64,000 bases of DNA from contig NZ_AP024646.1 of NCBI RefSeq assembly GCF_019977235.1, positions 124,001 through 188,000 on the forward strand. Direction: 5' to 3'. Origin of the DNA: Arthrobacter sp. StoSoilB5 (GTDB taxonomy: Bacteria > Actinomycetota > Actinomycetes > Actinomycetales > Micrococcaceae). Made by a program: the position numbers and the translations under genes. Positions 59,877 through 64,000 of the stretch are shown one piece after another. The notes beneath the pieces were generated by a model, which worked only from the letters and a program-made list of their open reading frames with translations, had not been told where the DNA came from and did no database searches. Positions within the stretch are counted from its first letter, which is position 1, and each line of letters opens with the position of its first letter.

Positions 59877-59933
59877 AAGTTCCCTGTCCCGTGCGAAGTT
59901 GCCACAGTGCCACTTCGGCGGGGCAGGGAACTT
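59877..59933 (+). terminator. Intercistronic hairpin between pstS and pstC
   Basis: 15-bp stem (AAGTTCCCTGTCCCG with CGGGGCAGGGAACTT, one G-U pair) and an inner CGAAG / CTTCG stem, 38 bases after pstS. Followed by AGCCATG and no T-run, so it may act as a partial terminator or as mRNA-stabilising structure for pstS. Confidence 0.65.
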
Positions 59934-59974
59934 AGCCATGTAAGACCAGTTCACTGAGACTGAAGGATCGTGAA

Positions 59975-60907
59975 GTGACCACCAACTCCCTGACAACCTC
60001 CCAAGGCGCAGGCCGCGCCGGGGACAAGGTTTTCTCCGGGGCCGCCTTGGCCGCAGGGTGCCTGATTCTTGCGGTTCTCTTCGGAGTCGCCCTGTTCCTC
60101 GTGGTGCAGGCAATCCCCGCGCTCGTCGCGCCGCCTGAGGACATCCAAGGCGGCCACGGCTTCTTCGCCTACATCGCCCCGATCGTGGTGGGCACGCTCA
60201 TCGCTGCCCTGATCGCGCTCGTCATCGCCACGCCCGTCGCGATTGGCGTGGCACTGTTCATCTCGCACTACGCCCCGCGCCGGTTGGCCTCGGGGCTTGG
60301 CTACGTTGTGGACCTGCTGGCCGCCATCCCCTCCGTTGTCTACGGTGCTTGGGGTGCCGCGTTCCTGGCCAAGGAAATCTCCCCGGCCTACGACTGGCTC
60401 GCAAACAACCTGGGCTGGATCCCCATTTTCCAGGGCCCGGCATCGGCCACCGGCAAGACCATCCTGACCGCCGGCATCGTCCTGTCCGTCATGGTCCTGC
60501 CCATCATCACCTCCCTGTCGCGCGAAATCTTCCTGCAGACCCCCAAGCTGCACGAGGAAGCTGCGCTCGCATTGGGAGCCACCCGCTGGGAAATGATCCG
60601 AATGGCTGTTCTTCCGTTCGGCCGTCCGGGAATCGTGAGCGCCATCATGCTGGGCTTGGGCCGTGCCCTTGGCGAGACCATGGCCGTTGCGCTGGTGCTT
60701 TCCTCTGGAGTCCTGACTGCGAGCCTCATCCAGTCGGGCAACCAGACCATCGCCGCCGAAATCGCCTTGAACTTCCCGGAAGCCAGTGGACTCAAGGTCA
60801 ACACGTTGATCGCCGCAGGCCTGGTGCTGTTCGTCATCACCCTTGGCGTGAACATGATTGCCCGCTGGATCATCACCAAGCACAAAGAATTCTCGGGAGC
60901 CAACTAA
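59975..60907 (+). CDS. pstC: Phosphate ABC transporter permease PstC
   Basis: One of the two membrane subunits of the Pst importer. 310 residues, six helices; the BPD_transp_1 domain includes the EAA loop EEAALALGATRWEMIRMAVLPF with the conserved Gly. GTG start with a GAAGGA site. The stop TAA is immediately followed by the pstA ATG. Confidence 0.95.
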   Translation: MTTNSLTTSQGAGRAGDKVFSGAALAAGCLILAVLFGVALFLVVQAIPALVAPPEDIQGGHGFFAYIAPIVVGTLIAALIALVIATPVAIGVALFISHYAPRRLASGLGYVVDLLAAIPSVVYGAWGAAFLAKEISPAYDWLANNLGWIPIFQGPASATGKTILTAGIVLSVMVLPIITSLSREIFLQTPKLHEEAALALGATRWEMIRMAVLPFGRPGIVSAIMLGLGRALGETMAVALVLSSGVLTASLIQSGNQTIAAEIALNFPEASGLKVNTLIAAGLVLFVITLGVNMIARWIITKHKEFSGAN

Positions 60908-62011
60908 ATGACCGCCACCGTAGTCCGCAAGCGTTCGGCGCTCACCAAGGGCCAGCTGCCCAAGTTCGCGCCCTACATCGTCCTGGCAGTTGCACTGATC
61001 GTGGGCGCAGCCATCCTGGCCCTCATCGGTTTCAACGCCTTCGGCTGGGGACTTGTCTCCGCGATCCTCTTCACCATTGGCCTGGTCTCCTGGAGCGCTG
61101 CTGTTGAAGGTGCCCGAAAGGCAAAGGACAAGCTGGCCACGTGCCTGATTGTCGGGGCTTTCCTGATTGCCCTCCTGCCGTTGATCTCCGTCATCTGGAC
61201 TGTGTTGGTGAACGGCATTCCCGGCCTGGTAACTCCCGGATTCCTGGGTACGTCCATGAACGGCGTCACCGGTGCCTTCGACAACAAAGCTGCGGAAGAA
61301 GGCGGCAAAGTCCTCGGCGGCATCTACCACGCACTGCTGGGCACCCTCCAGATCACGCTCCTTGCCACGGTCATCTCCGTGCCGGTCGGCCTTCTCACCG
61401 CGATCTACCTGGTGGAATACGGCAATGATCGCCCGCTGGCCCGCGCCATCACGTTCTTCGTGGATGTCATGACAGGCATTCCCTCCATCGTGGCCGGCCT
61501 CTTCGCGGCAGCGTTCTTCTTCGCGGTTGTCGGCCCCGGCACAAAGACCGGTGCGGTAGCCGCCGTCGCGCTTTCCGTACTGATGATCCCGGTAGTTGTT
61601 CGCTCCAGCGAGGAAATGCTCAAGATCGTCCCGAACGAGCTCCGCGAGGCCTCGTACGCGCTCGGCGTGCGTAAATGGCGCACCATCACCAAGGTGGTTA
61701 TCCCGACGGCGATCTCAGGCATTGCGTCCGGCGTCACTTTGGCGATCGCCCGGGTAATCGGCGAGACCGCCCCGATCCTGGTCACTGCAGGCTTCGCCAC
61801 CACCATCAACAACAACGTGTTTGGCGGTTGGATGGCCTCGTTGCCGACGTTCATCTACACCCAGATCCTGAACCCGACGTCGCCGTCCAACCCCGGTCCT
61901 TCTGACCAGCGGGCTTGGGGCGCCGCTCTGGTGCTGATCATCCTGGTGATGCTCCTGAACCTCGGAGCGCGCCTCATTGCCCGTCTGTTCGCTCCCAAAA
62001 AGGGACGCTAG
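60908..62011 (+). CDS. pstA: Phosphate ABC transporter permease PstA
   Basis: Second membrane subunit. 367 residues, somewhat longer than E. coli PstA because of an N-terminal extension with two or three extra helices ([19 protein letters not shown], then [20 protein letters not shown]). EAA loop [23 protein letters not shown] directly abuts the pstC stop. Contains [20 protein letters not shown] typical of PstA. Confidence 0.95.
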   Translation: MTATVVRKRSALTKGQLPKFAPYIVLAVALIVGAAILALIGFNAFGWGLVSAILFTIGLVSWSAAVEGARKAKDKLATCLIVGAFLIALLPLISVIWTVLVNGIPGLVTPGFLGTSMNGVTGAFDNKAAEEGGKVLGGIYHALLGTLQITLLATVISVPVGLLTAIYLVEYGNDRPLARAITFFVDVMTGIPSIVAGLFAAAFFFAVVGPGTKTGAVAAVALSVLMIPVVVRSSEEMLKIVPNELREASYALGVRKWRTITKVVIPTAISGIASGVTLAIARVIGETAPILVTAGFATTINNNVFGGWMASLPTFIYTQILNPTSPSNPGPSDQRAWGAALVLIILVMLLNLGARLIARLFAPKKGR

Positions 62012-62085
62012 CCGGGCCTGTCGTCAGATTTCCGGGCCCACCCAAACGAACAACTTCCCAAAACCCCCAAGGAATAAGGAACACC

Positions 62086-62865
62086 ATGTCCAAGCGCATC
62101 GACGTCAAAGACTTGAATGTCTACTACGGCAGCTTCCTGGCTGTCGAGGACGTCAACATCAACATTGAAGCCAAATCCGTCACGGCCTTCATCGGTCCGT
62201 CCGGTTGTGGCAAGTCCACCTTCCTCCGCACTCTCAACCGCATGCACGAGGTCCTTCCCGGCGCACGCATTGAAGGTGAGGTCCTGCTGGATGGCGACAA
62301 CCTCTACGCCCCCGGCGTTGACCCCGTTACTGTTCGGACCCAGGTTGGCATGGTCTTCCAGCGCCCCAACCCGTTCCCCACCATGTCCATCCGGGACAAT
62401 GTTCTGGCCGGCGTGAAGCTGAACAACAAGAAGATCTCCAAGGGCGAAGCCGATGCCCTGGTGGAGAAGTCCTTGGTCGGAGCCAACCTGTGGAATGAGG
62501 TCAAGGACCGCTTGAATAAGCCAGGTTCCGGCCTTTCCGGTGGCCAGCAGCAGCGTCTGTGCATCGCCCGTGCAATCGCCGTGGAACCGCAGGTGATCCT
62601 CATGGACGAGCCCTGCTCCGCGCTGGACCCCATCTCCACGCTGGCTGTTGAGGACCTCATCAATGAGCTCAAGGACCAGTACACCGTGGTGATCGTGACC
62701 CACAATATGCAGCAGGCGGCCCGCGTGTCCGACAAGACTGCGTTCTTCAACATCGCCGGCACCGGAAAGCCCGGAAAGCTCATCGAGTTCGCGGACACCA
62801 CCAGTATCTTCAACAACCCCACCCAGAAGGCCACGGAAGACTACGTCTCCGGCCGCTTCGGATAA
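62086..62865 (+). CDS. pstB: Phosphate ABC transporter ATP-binding protein PstB
   Basis: ATPase that powers phosphate import. 259 residues. Walker [10 protein letters not shown] at 37-45, signature LSGGQQQR, Walker [14 protein letters not shown], and switch histidine in [13 protein letters not shown] at 62086 with AAGGA upstream; earlier in-frame starts lie inside pstA. Last gene of pstSCAB, followed by a bidirectional hairpin. phoU is not adjacent. Confidence 0.97.
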   Translation: MSKRIDVKDLNVYYGSFLAVEDVNINIEAKSVTAFIGPSGCGKSTFLRTLNRMHEVLPGARIEGEVLLDGDNLYAPGVDPVTVRTQVGMVFQRPNPFPTMSIRDNVLAGVKLNNKKISKGEADALVEKSLVGANLWNEVKDRLNKPGSGLSGGQQQRLCIARAIAVEPQVILMDEPCSALDPISTLAVEDLINELKDQYTVVIVTHNMQQAARVSDKTAFFNIAGTGKPGKLIEFADTTSIFNNPTQKATEDYVSGRFG

Positions 62866-62906
62866 GGGTCAGCAGGTTCCGGCTTTTGGGGGAGCCGGCA
62901 ATGAAC

Positions 62907-62949
62907 GACGGCGGCCGTCGCCTTGGGGGTACGGCCGCCGTCACTTTTT
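62907..62949. terminator. Terminator between pstB and pit
   Basis: 12-bp perfect stem GACGGCGGCCGT / ACGGCCGCCGTC with a 12-base loop, followed by ACTTTTTG. It ends transcription from pstB and also sits after the pit gene on the other strand. Confidence 0.85.
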
Positions 62950-62956
62950 GTTGGAT

Positions 62957-63973
62957 TTACAGGTCCGAGAGGGGCGAGAACGCCAACTCCAGGATGAAAG
63001 CCATGGCGGCTGTAACGAGAGGCGTGGCCACCCAGAACAGGAGAATCCTCCGCACAAGGCGCCTGTTGGTGGTGGCGAAACGCTGGTGGGTGCCCGCTCC
63101 CAGCACGGACGCGGTCAGCGTGTGGGTTGTGGACAGCGGTAACTGGAGTCCGATTGCTCCGATGAAGAGCATCACGGACGTCAGGGTTTGCGCCACGAAC
63201 CCTCGAAGAGGGTCCACGCGGATCAACTTGTAACCCAGGGTGTGCGAGATCCTCCAGCCACCAAACATGGTGCCCGCTGTGAGCATGATCGCCGTCAGAA
63301 GCAGAATCCAAAGGGGCAACTCGCCCCCGCTGGACAACCCGGCCGCTACCAAGGCCAGCAGGAGGACGGCGGCAGTACGCTGCCCATCCTGGAGGCCATG
63401 GCCGAACGCCACGGCTGCGGCAGAAACGGCCTGCGCACGGCGAAAACGCCTGTTGATGACATTCGGCTGCGTATAGCGTGCCGCCCACGTCACCGGCCAC
63501 ACGAGCAAGTAGGCCGCCAGGAATGCGATCACTGGGGAGAGGACCAAAGGCAAAGCCACCTGGGTAAGGAGGACGTTGTCCACGCCGTTGATCGAATTCC
63601 CACCAACCAGTACGCTCGCACCGCCGGCGCCGATTAATCCGCCCACAAGTGAGTGGGTGGAGGATAAAGGAATGCCCCGCCACCATGCGTAGATGCCCCA
63701 GATGATGGCGGCGGCGAGGGCAGAGGTCAGCATTGTGAGCCCGCTAATGCCGTTGGGCAGTTTGATCCAGGACTGGGTAAACGCAAGGACGAAGCTGCCG
63801 CTGAGCATGGCGCCAAGGAAGTTGAAAACAGCTGCAAGGAGCACAGCCACGGACGGCGTGAGGGCCCGTGTCCTTGTGGAAAGTGCTACGGCATTGGAGA
63901 CGTCACGGAAGCCGTTGAGGAACGCGAACCCTGAAGCCAAACCCACCACGAGGATCAGGAATGCAACGGTCAC
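62957..63973 (-). CDS. pit: Low-affinity inorganic phosphate transporter, PiT family
   Basis: Ion-coupled phosphate or metal-phosphate importer. 338 residues, about ten helices. The two inverted PiT signatures are visible: GFAFLNGFRDVSNAVALSTR near the N-terminus with PLSSTHSLVGGLIG, and AVAFGHGLQDGQRTAA with PLSTTHTLTASVLGAG. The second signature reads GHGLQDGQ where GHGxNDAQ is usual, so Asn is replaced by Gln. GTG start with AAGGA eight bases upstream. Converges on pstB. Confidence 0.92.
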   Translation of the reverse strand: MTVAFLILVVGLASGFAFLNGFRDVSNAVALSTRTRALTPSVAVLLAAVFNFLGAMLSGSFVLAFTQSWIKLPNGISGLTMLTSALAAAIIWGIYAWWRGIPLSSTHSLVGGLIGAGGASVLVGGNSINGVDNVLLTQVALPLVLSPVIAFLAAYLLVWPVTWAARYTQPNVINRRFRRAQAVSAAAVAFGHGLQDGQRTAAVLLLALVAAGLSSGGELPLWILLLTAIMLTAGTMFGGWRISHTLGYKLIRVDPLRGFVAQTLTSVMLFIGAIGLQLPLSTTHTLTASVLGAGTHQRFATTNRRLVRRILLFWVATPLVTAAMAFILELAFSPLSDL

Positions 63974-63974
63974 G

Positions 63975-64000
63975 TCATGATTCCTTGACGATGATGCTGC
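63975..64000 (-). CDS. Possible C-terminal end of a DUF47/PhoU-like gene upstream of pit
   Basis: A minus-strand frame enters from the right edge, reads ...SIIVKES and stops one base before the pit GTG. PiT genes are often preceded by a DUF47 (PhoU-like) accessory gene, which fits this spacing. Only seven codons are visible, so the identity is a guess from context. Confidence 0.3.

Noticed and set aside
59951..61330. 459-codon minus-strand frame across pstC and pstA
   Set aside because: Shadow frame, rich in Gly/Asp/Gln with no domain; the plus strand encodes clear permeases.

Overview
The window comes from a high-GC Gram-positive bacterium of the Micrococcaceae, most likely Arthrobacter or Paenarthrobacter. 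The evidence is the actinobacterial 16S and 23S rRNA (including the long extra helix in 23S domain III), Lsr2, many GTG starts, leaderless-type promoters, and a gene order ftsH-folE-folP-folB-folK-DUF3180-PH-DUF2520-panC ... lysS-lsr2-clpC that matches the Mycobacterium tuberculosis Rv3610c-Rv3596c block.

Layout. 1-7000: end of ftsH, then a tightly coupled folate and pantothenate operon (folE, folP, folB, folK, DUF3180, two bacterial-PH membrane proteins, a DUF2520 Rossmann protein, panC). 7066-8550: a 14-helix MFS exporter. 8600-31672: three nearly identical 16S-23S-5S operons in the same direction. The two spacers between them each carry the same opposing gene pair, an HhH-GPD protein and a DUF222/HNH endonuclease. 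The structure is rrn-H-rrn-H-rrn with a period of about 8.43 kb. 31707-34369: three paralogous alpha/beta hydrolases on the minus strand. 34412-39538: lysS, a 57-residue membrane protein, lsr2 and clpC, so the rRNA cluster, the MFS gene and the hydrolases sit inside the otherwise conserved panC-lysS interval.

39600-50540: an S9 peptidase, a short-form N-acetylglutamate synthase (argA type), an FAD oxidoreductase, the dhaKLM phosphotransfer dihydroxyacetone kinase operon, CsbD, DUF4235, two VOC proteins, an AraC-type regulator and dctA. 50540-53760: two poorly recognised minus-strand genes, mutY and a membrane-anchored hypothetical. 53806-58459: a minus-strand genome-maintenance group (FUSC-type membrane protein, radA, a Pr6Pr membrane protein, disA). 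58574-63973: phosphate uptake, with a PHO-box-like repeat, pstSCAB and an opposing Pit transporter.

The most striking feature is the tandem rRNA amplification, in which the HNH/HhH spacer has been duplicated without visible sequence change. Other points of interest are intergenic palindromes (41754, 57272), a leader inverted repeat in front of lsr2, and long inverted complements flanking 23S. Boundaries of mature rRNAs, promoters and terminators were read by eye and are approximate.
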